This document shows positions 1 through 8,950 of a stretch of 24,316 bases of DNA, piece after piece; positions within the stretch are counted from its first letter, which is position 1; each line of letters starts with the position of its first letter. The position numbers and the translations under genes were made by a program. The DNA is taken from assembly GCA_002633005.1 (NCBI GenBank), contig NMRA01001360.1, forward strand, positions 1 through 24,316. The letters run 5' to 3'. A model generated the notes under the pieces. It saw only the letters and a program-made list of their open reading frames with translations. It had not been told where the DNA came from and searched no databases. The DNA is from Phoronis australis (lineage: Eukaryota; Phoronida; Phoronidae).

Positions 1-690
1 GGGATAATGACTGAGAACATGTAATAATCTATTTATACCACATACTGAACAAGAAACATGGCAATGAATCAATCTACCTTTCTCGACTCGCCTCGGCTTT
101 GTAACTACTTTCTATGTCAGAGGCCCGGGGTCGGAGGTTGTGACCTTTTAAGAAAAACCGAGATATTTTTGTAAAATAATGCTTTTACTCAAAACCAATT
201 GAAAAATAAAACAAAATAGAACAACTGTTATAGCTTACTACACATTTTATCACGCTAAGCTTCAACCGGGAATATATCGTCTGCTAAAGTAGGTTACCAC
301 TAGTAACTGACTATAATGCTCAAGTCAAAGGATCCCGACCACACGACACCTGCATTCAAATTGGAGATCGGTGATTTACAAGTGAGAGAACATGAGAGAA
401 AAATTTCACTGAATTAAAATATCATTTTTATGGAAATTATGCGTCTTAGTTTTCATAACGTAGAAAATATATCTGAAACTAAATAAGGCGATCCAGATCC
501 TCCCAAGGATACTATTGTTTCATGAAATGAAGAATATAAATCGGTAAATAAAACAACAAGAATGGATCAACTGAAATTTGAAATTTAGTTTTCATAGCGT
601 ATAATTGTCGGTGCAATGCCCTTTGCTGAACATGCGATTGTTGCGTGTGTTCATTTAAGTATTTTATTTTCACGTTTGATGACGTCAGCC
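1..690. other. Non-coding, no feature recognised
   Basis: AT-rich sequence without a convincing exon, repeat unit or RNA gene. The only structure noticed is a short repeated phrase, TTAGTTTTCATA followed by RCGTA, near 446 and 585. The minus-strand reading frame that crosses 512-769 starts inside the tRNA-like sequence to the right and is not treated as a gene. Confidence 0.6.
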
Positions 691-762
691 GCTGAGTGGT
701 GTAGTGGTATAGTAGGCGACTCGCAACTGTTGAGGTCCGGGTTCGAATCCGGCCTCGCTTTC
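691..762 (+). repeat. tRNA-derived sequence (SINE head or tRNA pseudogene)
   Basis: An A-box-like TGGTGTAGTGG lies at 697-707 and an exact B box GGTTCGAATCC at 740-750, the internal RNA polymerase III promoter arrangement. The first part resembles metazoan tRNA-Gly in and after its A box. The anticodon arm does not fold, the T stem pairs over only about 4 bp, and the acceptor stem is imperfect, so a working tRNA is unlikely. A tRNA-derived SINE is the best explanation; a lone degenerate tRNA pseudogene is the alternative. The right end of the element is not clear. Confidence 0.65.
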
Positions 763-772
763 CCGCCAAAAT

Positions 773-794
773 GTTATCTCACAAGTGAGATAAC
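773..794 (+). repeat. Perfect 10-bp hairpin after the tRNA-like head
   Basis: GTTATCTCAC at 773-782 and GTGAGATAAC at 785-794 are exact reverse complements separated by AA. It starts about 11 bp after the tRNA-like part ends, so it is probably part of the SINE body. Transcribed by Pol III it would form a stable stem-loop. Confidence 0.75.
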
Positions 795-875
795 TTTATG
801 GGTTATTACATGGTTGTATCTGCCATTCAAGGCTAATATTGTGGTATAAGTAGATTTATTCTAATTTAATTTATT

Positions 876-1560
876 ATGCGCCCACATATTTATATGTGGT
901 CGCATATTGCTGTCATCTCTGTCTGGCATCCGCGGCTGTATCTCCTAAACCTCTTGCAGGATTGTATTGAAATTTGGCAAGTGTTTTCCTATGGTGTCTA
1001 CGACAGAAGGCGACGAGTTTCGGACCATCCTGTGTACCGGTGTGCCCCCAAGTGGCAATTTTAGTTTTTTACATTCGCCTCTGTATCTTCAAATGGCTTC
1101 AACGGATTTTCATGAAATTCGGTACATAGGTATCTATTAATGAGTTGATGCTATCCTCCGGTTTTCGGATTGCTTCGATGGATTTTGCACCATCTAGTGG
1201 CCATTTTTACTATTTGCGAGTCGTTTTTTTTGGCGTCCTTCCCTCTAACAACCAAAACACTCTAAGGATGGTTGTGAAAATTGGCATGTATGGTCTTACC
1301 ATGAAGAAGACAGTTGACAATGATTTTTCGATGATTTCAACTACTGTGGTGCCACCTAGTGGCAGTTTTGTTTGTTTCTGCACCCATGGCTGTATCTCCT
1401 AAATGCTCTACAGGATCTTTATTAAATTTAGCAAATGTATTTATATAGAGTTGAAAACAGACGACTACGACTTTCGGACAGATTGGTCTACCGGTGTGCT
1501 CCCTAGTGGCAATTTTAGTTTTGTATGTTTATCGCTGTATTAGACCGGCAGCCCAGAGCA
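876..1560 (+). repeat. Hairpin-headed modular repeat, copy a
   Basis: The copy opens with an imperfect palindrome at 876-905 (ATGCGCCCACATAT / ATATGTGGTCGCAT; 14-bp arms with one mismatch, TT loop). It continues with diverged modules of about 143-163 bp, each ending in a phrase like CCTAGTGGCAATTTT (near 1047, 1190, 1353, 1501). Phrases such as GCTGTATCTCCTAAA recur within it. The same family occurs at 11401-12740 (long), 8883-8950 (fragment) and 7120-7240 (reverse). Reading frames across it differ between copies, and I see no conserved protein. Confidence 0.8.
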
Positions 1561-1576
1561 CTTAGCATAGATAAAC

Positions 1577-2600
1577 GAGGTACCAACATCTGACTACAAG
1601 AGCATTTTGAGTCCACCTCAGTATGTACAGAAATGGACGTCTGCCGTTGTCTGCACTCTGGGTGTGACCCCTAGGGGCGTTACAAAGGGCCCAAAAAATG
1701 AGCTAGTATAGGTATTCGAGATACCAACCAAAACTGATTTAAAACGAACAATAGTACCGCACTGAACACTCAATGACGCATGACAGACAAATTGTAATCT
1801 GGAATGGGTCCGGCAGAAACCAAAAAAGGACCCCCCAAAAATGAGCTAGCACATACATTCGAGGTACCACACAAAACCAATTGCATATGATTCAATATAT
1901 GTCACAGATCACTAAATGCCTTATGGCAGACAAATTACACTCTGGATTGTGCCCGGCAGAAACCCCCAAAAATCTCAACCATAGTATGCCATCAAAAATT
2001 TGAGTTAGACTAGATTTTCGAGGTACCGGCCAAAACTGATTTTAAACGAACAAAAGTACCTCTCTGAACACCAAATGACCCATGACAGACAAATTGCACT
2101 CTGGAATGGGTCTGGCAGAAACCAAAAAGGACCCCCCCCAAAAGAAATGAGCCAGCACATACATTCGAGGTACCTCACAAAATCAATTTTATGAGGTTCA
2201 ATACGACATGTCACAGGTCACTAAATGCCCTATGACAGACAAAATACACTCTGGATTCGGTGCCTGGTAGAAACCCTAAAAAATCTCAAACACAGTATCT
2301 GCTATCGAAACTTTGAGGTACATTAGATACCTGAGGTACCGGCTAAAACTGACTTAAAACCAATAATCCACCAGATGACCCATGACAGACAACAAATTGT
2401 GTTCTGGAATGCGTCGCAAGAAACTCAGTTACACCGTAAAAGGAGCTAGGTCATCATTCGGGGTACCACAATAAACATTTCCATGTGATTCAAATACAGT
2501 GTAGATGTTACTGGTTACTAAATACCCCATGACCGTTAAAGGAGAATGCCACCCCCTGATAACTTTGGGATACCAGGATCTGTCTAAAACCAACCCACTC
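1577..2600 (+). repeat. Diverged tandem satellite, ~150-bp units in alternating dimers
   Basis: GAGGTACC-like anchors recur at 1577, 1718, 1861, 2020, 2167, 2333, 2460 and 2567. A second anchor, CATGACAGACAAATTG...CTCTGGAAT, recurs once per unit. Alternate units resemble each other more closely: the units at about 1718 and 2020 share the phrase AAAACTGATTTaAAACGAACAA, and those at about 1861 and 2167 share CACATACATTCGAGGTACC. The higher-order unit is therefore a dimer of about 305 bp. Units decay toward the right end. Short reading frames in it are by-products. Confidence 0.8.
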
Positions 2601-2601
2601 A

Positions 2602-2808
2602 ATGAAGTTTAAGAACGCAGATTGTGTAAAGTATAAAACGCCATCAAAACTGCCAACAGAAAGGATACGTCAGCGACAACATATGGCCCGTAAATTAGTG
2701 CCCGAGGAACCACGAAAATTATTTCCAAAGAGCCCTTTCATTCCATTGACTACTAAACAATACGTTGAAAGAAAAGTAACAGACATGTTTTTAAAAAACC
2801 TTCTTTAA
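2602..2808 (+). CDS. Possible small gene or terminal exon, unidentified
   Basis: An open frame of 68 codons, rich in Lys/Arg with mixed hydrophobics, reads like protein and ends in TAA at 2806-2808. AATAAA follows at 2813-2818, which would be an unusually close poly(A) signal. The first in-frame ATG is at 2602, directly after the decaying satellite. A 3' splice site could instead lie inside the first codons (...AACGCAG at about 2612-2618). No domain is recognised. It may be a chance frame. Confidence 0.25.
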   Translation: MKFKNADCVKYKTPSKLPTERIRQRQHMARKLVPEEPRKLFPKSPFIPLTTKQYVERKVTDMFLKNLL

Positions 2809-2931
2809 TCAAAATAAACTACATGAAATAGAGCAACACTTTTGTAACAGATAATTAAAATCACTGTATCAACGGGAACATCAAGCTACTACATGTATAT
2901 GTTTAATGTCAACAGTAGTTTCCTGTTAGTT

Positions 2932-3292
2932 TTAATACATTTCAATATCAGATTCGTCACTGCTACTCCAGCTTGATTTGGGCTTGCTTGTTTCGTCATA
3001 GCCCATTTCCTCTACCTGTTAATCGGCTTGGTTGTCTTGTAAAAGACCAGCACCTTCAAAAGGGACATCAGGAATGGCAGATCCGCAAAACCATTCAGGA
3101 GTGTAGTATCCGTTTTGTACCTTCCAACCGTAGGTAAGAGGATCCGAACCGTTTCCCGGCCGGATTGGCGGAATCCACTTGACCCCAGAGCAAGGCAACT
3201 TAATGGGCTCACTTGAACTTGTTCAATAGTGTCTTTCGCCAAGGAGGAAGCAATGCGCAGTCAATGTTCTTGATGTTGGACATCGGCTTTTT
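2932..3292 (-). pseudogene. Decayed C-terminal exon of a transposon-like protein family
   Basis: Read on the minus strand, a good 3' splice site (T-rich tract, CTCAC branch-like motif, TTTCAG) precedes 3292. The frame then gives KKPMSNIKNIDCALLPPWRK, stops at TGA and TAA just after LLNKFK, and shifts frame once. It resumes with PPIRPGNGSDPLTYGWKVQN, then GYYTPEWF, meets an in-frame TAA, and ends in an acidic Ser-rich tail (SSWSSSDESDIEMY) and a stop at 2932-2934. ATTAAA follows on the minus strand near 2905. From memory of the family, the order LPPW/C...LW...GW..(D/N)G.Y...WF is the C-terminal end of the large uncharacterised proteins represented at 21760-24316. The rest of this copy is not seen; E1 starts about 100 bp upstream. 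Confidence 0.65.
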
Positions 3293-3395
3293 CTGAAATA
3301 AATAGTGAGAAAATTTTATTGACTAGGGATCAGTTGTCCAAAAGCTGACGAACAAAAACATAAAACCTCACCACCATTTCCTGTTTTTTTAAGTA

Positions 3396-6340
3396 CCGTA
3401 ATCGTTCGGGTTAACGCCCTGGGCGGTTAAANTTAAACGTGAAATTTCAAGAATTCGGGGGGGGGGCGGTTAACTGAACATGGGCGCTTATTACGACAGG
3501 CAACCGCCCTGGGCGGTTAATCTTACCTTATGATCTGAGTCACCACACGTACTAAGCCACATACTGGGATCGCCTAACACTTTGAAAAGAACTTTATCGC
3601 CAGCAAGTGCGTACTCTGCGCACTCTAATTAACAAATAGTTTCGAAAATGTAGAGTGTGGTCAAACTCCGAACGCTTGCATAGAAAGTTTGCTGCATAAT
3701 ATGGCGCCTCAGGTGAGACCGATTATTGCGACTTATGCTCATTATTTCACTATACTTCGCAGACGTTGAACATGTTCACTTGCGTAGCAGACAGTAGCTG
3801 TGCTGTCGTTTTAACCCTGTTGTGGTCACGTGCTGACCCATTTTTCCTGTTTGATCAGTGCACTCCCATAATAAACAACTTAACTGACGGTCACGTAGAC
3901 AAGGACTACCAGCAGTTCCGAATTTCAGTTCAAAATTATTTCGAGATAATAGAATGTACTCCTGGTCTGAATGGTCAAAAAGCATAAAAATGTATAATCA
4001 ATCACAAAATCGGGTTCAACTATTCAGNTGAAAAGAACTTTATCGCCACCAAGTGCATACTCTGCGCACTCTAATTAACAAATAGTTTCGAAAATGTAGA
4101 GTGTAGTCAAACTCCGAACGCTTGCATAGAAAGTTTGCTACATAATGTGGCGCCTCAGGTGAGACCGATTATTGCGAATTATGCTCATTATTTCACTATA
4201 CTTCGCAGATGTTGAACATGTTCACCTGCGTAGCAGACGGTAGCTGTGCTGTCGTTTTAACCCTGTTGTGGTCACGTGCTGACCCATTTTTCCTGTTTGA
4301 TCAGTGCACTCCCATAATAAACAACTTAACTGACGGTCACGTAGACAAGGACTACCAGCAGTTCCGAATTTCAGTTCAAAATCAGTTCGAGATAACAGAA
4401 TGTACTCCTGGTCTGAATGGTCAAAAAGCATAAAAATGTATAATCAATCACGAAATCGGGTTCAACTATTCATTTGCCATGCACTGTCGACTCGCCTGTT
4501 TATGTTGCCGGTATGTGGAGTTGACATGTACGGTACTCTGGCCTTTCAATGGCTAAATACAATAACAAACTTTTTGTTAACAAACTCTACATTCGAAAAA
4601 TTGCCACCAAATTACATTGCAAAACACAAACACGAGTTTCTGTCTACACTCGCGTTTTTACTGGTCGACTTAGCAAACAAGAAGTCGGNACGGTAGCTGT
4701 GCTGTCGTTTTAACCCAGTTGTGGTCACGTGCTGACCCATTTTTCCTGTGATCAGTGCACTCCCACTAATAAACAACTTAACTGACGGTCACGTAGACAA
4801 GGACTACCAGCAGTTCCGAATTTCAGTTCAAAATCATTTCGAGATAACAGAATGTACTCCCGGTCTGAATGGTCAAAAAGCATAAAAATGTATAATCAAT
4901 CACGAAATCGGGTTCAACTATTCAGCTGCCATGCACTGTCGATTCGCCTGTTTATGTTGCCGGTATGTCATGTACGGTACTCTGGCCTTTCAATGGCTAA
5001 ATACAATAACAAACTTTTTGTTAACAAACTCTACATTCAAAAAATTGCCACCAAGTTACATTGCAAAACACAAACACGAGTTTCTGTCTACACTCGCGTT
5101 TTTACTGGTCGACTTAGAAAACAAGAAGTCGGCCGATTCCAGTGTCGACCTTGAACAACCGTCGTTGCGGTTTTCGTTTCGACTGCGAGACGCAGCTTTT
5201 GTTAGCAAATGAAACCATCTATTCTCGGTAAAAATAATTCTTAGACGAAGCCTGAATTGTTCGGGTAAGTAACCCCGGTTTACTATATGCGACGAAATTA
5301 CCGTGACGAGAGTACTCGAAAGACGGGGATCNCATTCGAAAAATTGCCACCAAGTTACATTGCAAAACACAAACACGAGTTTCTGTCTACACTCGCGTTT
5401 TTACTGGTGGACTTAGCAAACAAGAAGTCGGCCGATTCCAGTGTCGACCTTGAACAACCGTCGTTGCGGTTTTCGTTTCGACTGCGAGACGCAGCTTTTG
5501 TTAGCAAATGAAACCATCTATTGTCTGACGAGCGTACTCGAAAGACAGGGATCTCTATAACCCGGCAATTACACTCTCCAAAATATAAAGAATTTATCAA
5601 CTTTTCGCGGTTTATGGGAATTCTTCAAAATCCCGAGAGTTTACAACCTAAAGCGCATTGAGAGGGTTGGCAAAAGCAATGTCACATTTCTCTGACCTGG
5701 TTATTTCGAATGCATCTTTTATGTAGTGCACTGTAGTCGATAACTCAGTGCGGCAGATTGTGGCTGAAAGTGGAGGTGTAGACGCCAGCGCGGTTCCTAA
5801 AGTTTGCGAACATGAGAAGAAAAGAAAGTGACAAAGTGTTCAAGTATTACATTTTGAAGTTAATCGATGACCCGATACAATAATTTGTTACTGGTATCAT
5901 AATTCACATTGCTAAACCGCGGTCTCTGAGGCTGGCGTTGCACTCAATGTTATCATCGATCTTAATCTAAAAGGTCGGGGATTCGCGTTTCNTCAAGTAT
6001 TACATTTTGAAGTTAATCGATGACCCGTTACAATAATTTGTTACTGGTATCATAATTCACATTGCTAAGCCGCGGTCTCTGAGGCCGTCGTTGCACTCAA
6101 TGTTATCATCGATCTTAATCTAAAAGGTCGGGGATTCGCGTTTCCTATTAGCACAGGGCGGTAATCACCAATCGTCAAAAGTAGGGGATGGGCGCTTAAC
6201 CGAGAGGTGGGCGCATAATTGGAAATCTTCAAAAATAGCAGGGGGGCGGCTAACCGAGCAGTGGGCGGTTAAATCGAAAATCCACCTAAAGTAGGGGTGG
6301 GCGGTTAACTGAGCATGGGCGTTAACCCGAACGATTACGG
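3396..6340. mobile_element. E1: TIR DNA transposon, non-autonomous, with internal assembly gaps
   Basis: Perfect 24-bp terminal inverted repeats lie at 3396-3419 (starts CCGTAATCGTTCGGG) and 6317-6340 (ends CCGAACGATTACGG). Both are flanked by TA (3394-3395 and 6341-6342), as expected for TA target-site duplication. Both ends carry subterminal direct repeats of GGGCGGTTAA / GGGCGCTTAA type, possible transposase sites. The interior has no transposase that I recognise; the ~70-residue frames on both strands repeat with the DNA. Sequence restarts after the gaps at 4028, 4689, 5332 and 5992, so the true length is nearer 1.6 kb than 2.9 kb. Partial relatives are at 7242-7561, 13590-14245 and 18548-19460. 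The TA duplication recalls the IS630/Tc1/mariner group, but the superfamily is not established. Confidence 0.85.
3583..4027 (+). repeat. E1 interior block, repeated after the gap at 4028
   Basis: This block aligns nearly base for base with 4029-4473. The two differ at scattered single positions (for example GCCAGCAAGTGCG versus GCCACCAAGTGCA at the start). It stops exactly at N. Similar restarts follow N at 4689 (back to the equivalent of 4237), 5332 (back to 5034) and 5992 (back to 5840). Confidence 0.9.
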
Positions 6341-6342
6341 TA

Positions 6343-6713
6343 CAATTGTGTAATATGCCTTCCTGTATTCATGCAGTATTAAACACAACTTTATGATTTG
6401 CTCTTTCACTTTGTATCGGGTTCTTTCACGCTTTTGAAGTAGATCTTTCTGTGTGAGAGTATGTAATAGTCTTTGCATGGTAAATAGACCCCAACACTTG
6501 CGACAAGTGAATTCAAATGAAATTACATTTCATTGAACTTTGTCTTCAGTGTTTGCAGTCGATCCATAAATAGTAATGTCAGGAACACCAAAGCAAATAC
6601 CGTGTATAAATATTGCCTATGCCTAGCTAACAAGCTTTTCAGAAACAGAGCTCTGTGTGCAGTGATGACAGATACACAAAACTCACAATGCATTTCTCTC
6701 CTTAGAAACATAC
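6343..6713. other. Non-coding spacer / probable intron of the minus-strand gene
   Basis: AT-rich sequence between E1 and the exon at 6714-6879. If that exon is real, this stretch is the start of its downstream intron. The plus-strand frame 6533-6841 overlaps the exon in antisense and is taken as its shadow. No other signal is seen. Confidence 0.5.
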
Positions 6714-6879
6714 CAGTAGTTCACCCCTGTGGACAGCTTCCCTCTTGTAATCTTCCAGTGATCCCAGGATGCTATAGGGCAACACCTTGCCATCTGGTCC
6801 AAACCTGGGTCCACAGCCCCCGGACAAGTCCACTGGCTTGAGAGGTGCATTGGGTGGAGCAGGTTTGGCAACTGTAAAC
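6714..6879 (-). CDS. Internal exon of an unidentified conserved-looking gene
   Basis: On the minus strand a pyrimidine-rich tract ending TTCTTTGCAG precedes 6879, and a consensus donor GTATGT follows 6714. The exon is 166 nt: one base completes a split codon, then 55 codons to phase 0. The frame has no stops and reads like protein, with a Pro-rich start (AKPAPPNAPLKPVDLSGG), a glycine-rich centre (CGPRFGPDGKVLPYSILGS) and a charged helix-like end (LEDYKREAVHRGELL). I do not recognise the family. It has no ATG, so an ATG-initiated search would miss it. Overlapping frames on both strands have worse composition and no splice support. It lies on the strand opposite to CMTR1, so it belongs to another gene. 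Confidence 0.72.
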
Positions 6880-7119
6880 CTGCAAAGAACAAATGAGAGC
6901 AGTTGCTGAAAACATTTCCAAGGATTTGACTTGTGGAGGATGCTTGAGAAACTTAAGGTAAATTACAAAAAATCCGGACAAATGAATTTACAATGTGAAA
7001 ACCCACAAAACCCTTGAATCTGTCTATATGCCCCTCAATTTTTGTATCCATTAAGGAACTTCAAAACTTGGAAGCATCTGCGGTCAGTTCACATGAACAC
7101 ATCTGTCAAATGTCATTTG

Positions 7120-7240
7120 AGGTTTAGGAGATACAGCAATAGATAGTAGACACTGGACTTCCAGACAGATATCACAACAATATGCGCCCGACAATATGCG
7201 CCCGACAATATGCGCCCGACAATATGCGCCCGACAATATG
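7120..7240 (-). repeat. Hairpin-headed repeat, copy b (reverse), with a 14-bp tandem array
   Basis: Read on the minus strand it matches the start of copy a (GCATATTG, then CTGTCTGG, then GCTGTATCTCCTAAACCTC). Where other copies have the hairpin, this copy has 4.6 tandem units of ACAATATGCGCCCG (7177-7240, + strand) running into the gap at 7241. Confidence 0.7.
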
Positions 7241-7241
7241 N

Positions 7242-7561
7242 TGACCCAAGACAATAACTCGTTACTTGTATAATTGCAATTCACATTGCTAAACCACCGT
7301 CTCGGAGGCCCGGCGTCTTTGCGCTCATTGTGATCATCGATCTTTTTCTAAAAGTCGGGGAATCGCGCGTTTCCTTAGCACTGGGCGCTAAATCTTTAAA
7401 AGTCGGGGATGGGCGCTTAACCGAGAGGTGGGCGCTTAACTGGAAATCTTCAAAAATCGCAGGGGGCGCTTAACCGAGCAGTGGGCGGTTAAATCGAAAA
7501 TCCACCTAAAGTAGGGGGTGGGTGGTTAACTGAGCATGGGCGTTAACCCGAACGTTTACGG
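7242..7561 (+). mobile_element. E2: right-end fragment of the TIR element family
   Basis: It starts at the gap (7241) and matches the right part of E1: CTAAACCACCGTCTCGGAGGC, the GGGCGCTTAACCGAG subterminal repeats, and the right terminal repeat at 7538-7561 ending CGAACGTTTACGG before TA. It shares variants with E3 (GTTTACGG/GTTTATGG end, GACAATAACTC) rather than with E1/E4. No left end is seen. Confidence 0.8.
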
Positions 7562-7563
7562 TA

Positions 7564-8605
7564 ATAACATGCAGAGCTCAGTGACCCCACAGCTATGGTG
7601 ATGACTAATGATTCTTAAACATTTTTTTCAAATGAAATTTGATCATGTTGTCCATACTGTTGTTTTGCTATGAATGTACCTTCCTGATCACATGACCCAA
7701 TTAACAACAAAGTGTTAAAAAGTCAAATTCTACAGGCTTTCCACTTTCGGAATACTTTTATTGACTGCATTAAAATCTATAGTTATGTAGACATCTGGCT
7801 AAGTACCATACATCCACTTGTTGATAAAGTCTGGCTGTTATTAGCTTAGTTTGACATACTGTTTGCATGTCTAAGGAACACTGCTGTAGGTAAAATCCAG
7901 CGTTATTAGCTTTGTTTGACATACTGCTTACATGTTTAAGGAACAGTGCTGTGGGTAAAGTTTCTATAACTTGTAGCAACATATTCGGCCTTTGTACTCA
8001 CAAAAATGATAATAATGATTATTTTTGTGCAAAATATTTGAAGAATTGCCACACATTCTGATATTGGTGTCCATACAGTTGAGTGCTCCTTTTGATTGGT
8101 CCATCATGAACGATCATTGATTTATGCCTCCCTTCATGACTAAACCACAACTGTTACATTGGAATGTCAATTCTGACAATTTATTGATTTTCCATCAAAG
8201 CATGTTCAACAAACTGTTGACACTGAAGATGTTTTTCATAGTGAGATGAGGATTTACCTGTGCAAGAAATTGTTTTGTTAACAACCACACTTTGTGGCAG
8301 TCACAGATCATGACCAGATACTGTATATGTAGCTCCACATCTGTATAATTATGTAGCTCCTAATGTCCTCATAGCCTTTGACATTTCATGGACTACTCGT
8401 TTCTAAAAGAGAAATGATACTGATCTTGAGTTGCCAACATTTTGTGGAATTTAGTAACTGCACCCTGTCTTCATTTAATGTCAACTTAGAGGGCCCAAGT
8501 CTTAGATCATGTTTCCCATCATTTGTTTGATTTTGATAGCATTATCAAGTTTGAGAACCAGATACAATCTTATGTTGTGTGATGACACCTGTGACATCTG
8601 TCCTG
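7564..8605. other. Non-coding spacer containing one 65-bp tandem duplication
   Basis: No exon was recognised on either strand. At 7831-7895 and 7896-7960 a ~65-bp unit is duplicated with several differences (GTTATTAGCTT..GTTTGACATACTG..GGAACA.TGCTGT). The minus-strand 70-codon frame across it reflects this repeat. Confidence 0.6.
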
Positions 8606-8752
8606 CATACAACTGTATGTAGAATGCATACAAGTGTATGTAGAATTCATACAACTGTATGTAGAATGCATACAACTGTATGTAGAATGCATACAACTGT
8701 ATGTAGAATGCATACAACTGTATGTAGAATGCATACAACTGTATGTAGAACC
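8606..8752 (+). repeat. 21-bp minisatellite, 7 copies
   Basis: The unit CATACAACTGTATGTAGAATG repeats from 8606, 8627, 8648, 8669, 8690, 8711 and 8732, with single-base variants (AAGTG in unit 2, GAATTC at the unit 2/3 join). Each unit holds CATAC and GTATG arms that can pair. Because 21 is divisible by 3, open frames with 7-residue repeats exist on both strands; I treat them as by-products. Confidence 0.9.
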
Positions 8753-8882
8753 CTAGAAAAAATGACAAAACTTGACTAAGTTTGCAGCACAAGGTCTGTT
8801 CATGATCAAGTTCTTTTATCATTTAATAACTAATTTATGACATTTCTCCAAATATTTTGAACACATCCAATCAAATATTTTT

Positions 8883-8950
8883 ATGCGCCCAAATGTTTAT
8901 GTGTAGGTCCATATTACCCAGATTGGCAACTGGCCATTTTTACACTGCTA
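8883..8950 (+). repeat. Hairpin-headed repeat, copy c (fragment)
   Basis: ATGCGCCCA after a T run, an eroded return arm (TGTAGGTCCAT), and then CAACTGGCCATTTTTAC resemble the start and a module end of copies a and d. Internal sequence is missing. Confidence 0.5.

Noticed and set aside
512-769. 85-codon minus-strand frame
   Set aside because: Begins inside the tRNA-like sequence (MAGKRGRIRTRTS is the usual antisense reading of a B-box region) and has no other support.
3766-4433. Repeated ~70-residue frames on both strands inside E1
   Set aside because: They repeat with the DNA block (also in E4), resemble no transposase that I know, and neither strand shows better coding character.
7177-7240. 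Possible CRISPR-like or telomere-like array
   Set aside because: Units are contiguous 14-mers without spacers and do not match a telomeric repeat; they derive from the ATGCGCCC terminus of the dispersed repeat.
8502-8822. Minus- and plus-strand frames with 7-residue repeats
   Set aside because: Consequence of a 21-bp tandem unit divisible by three.
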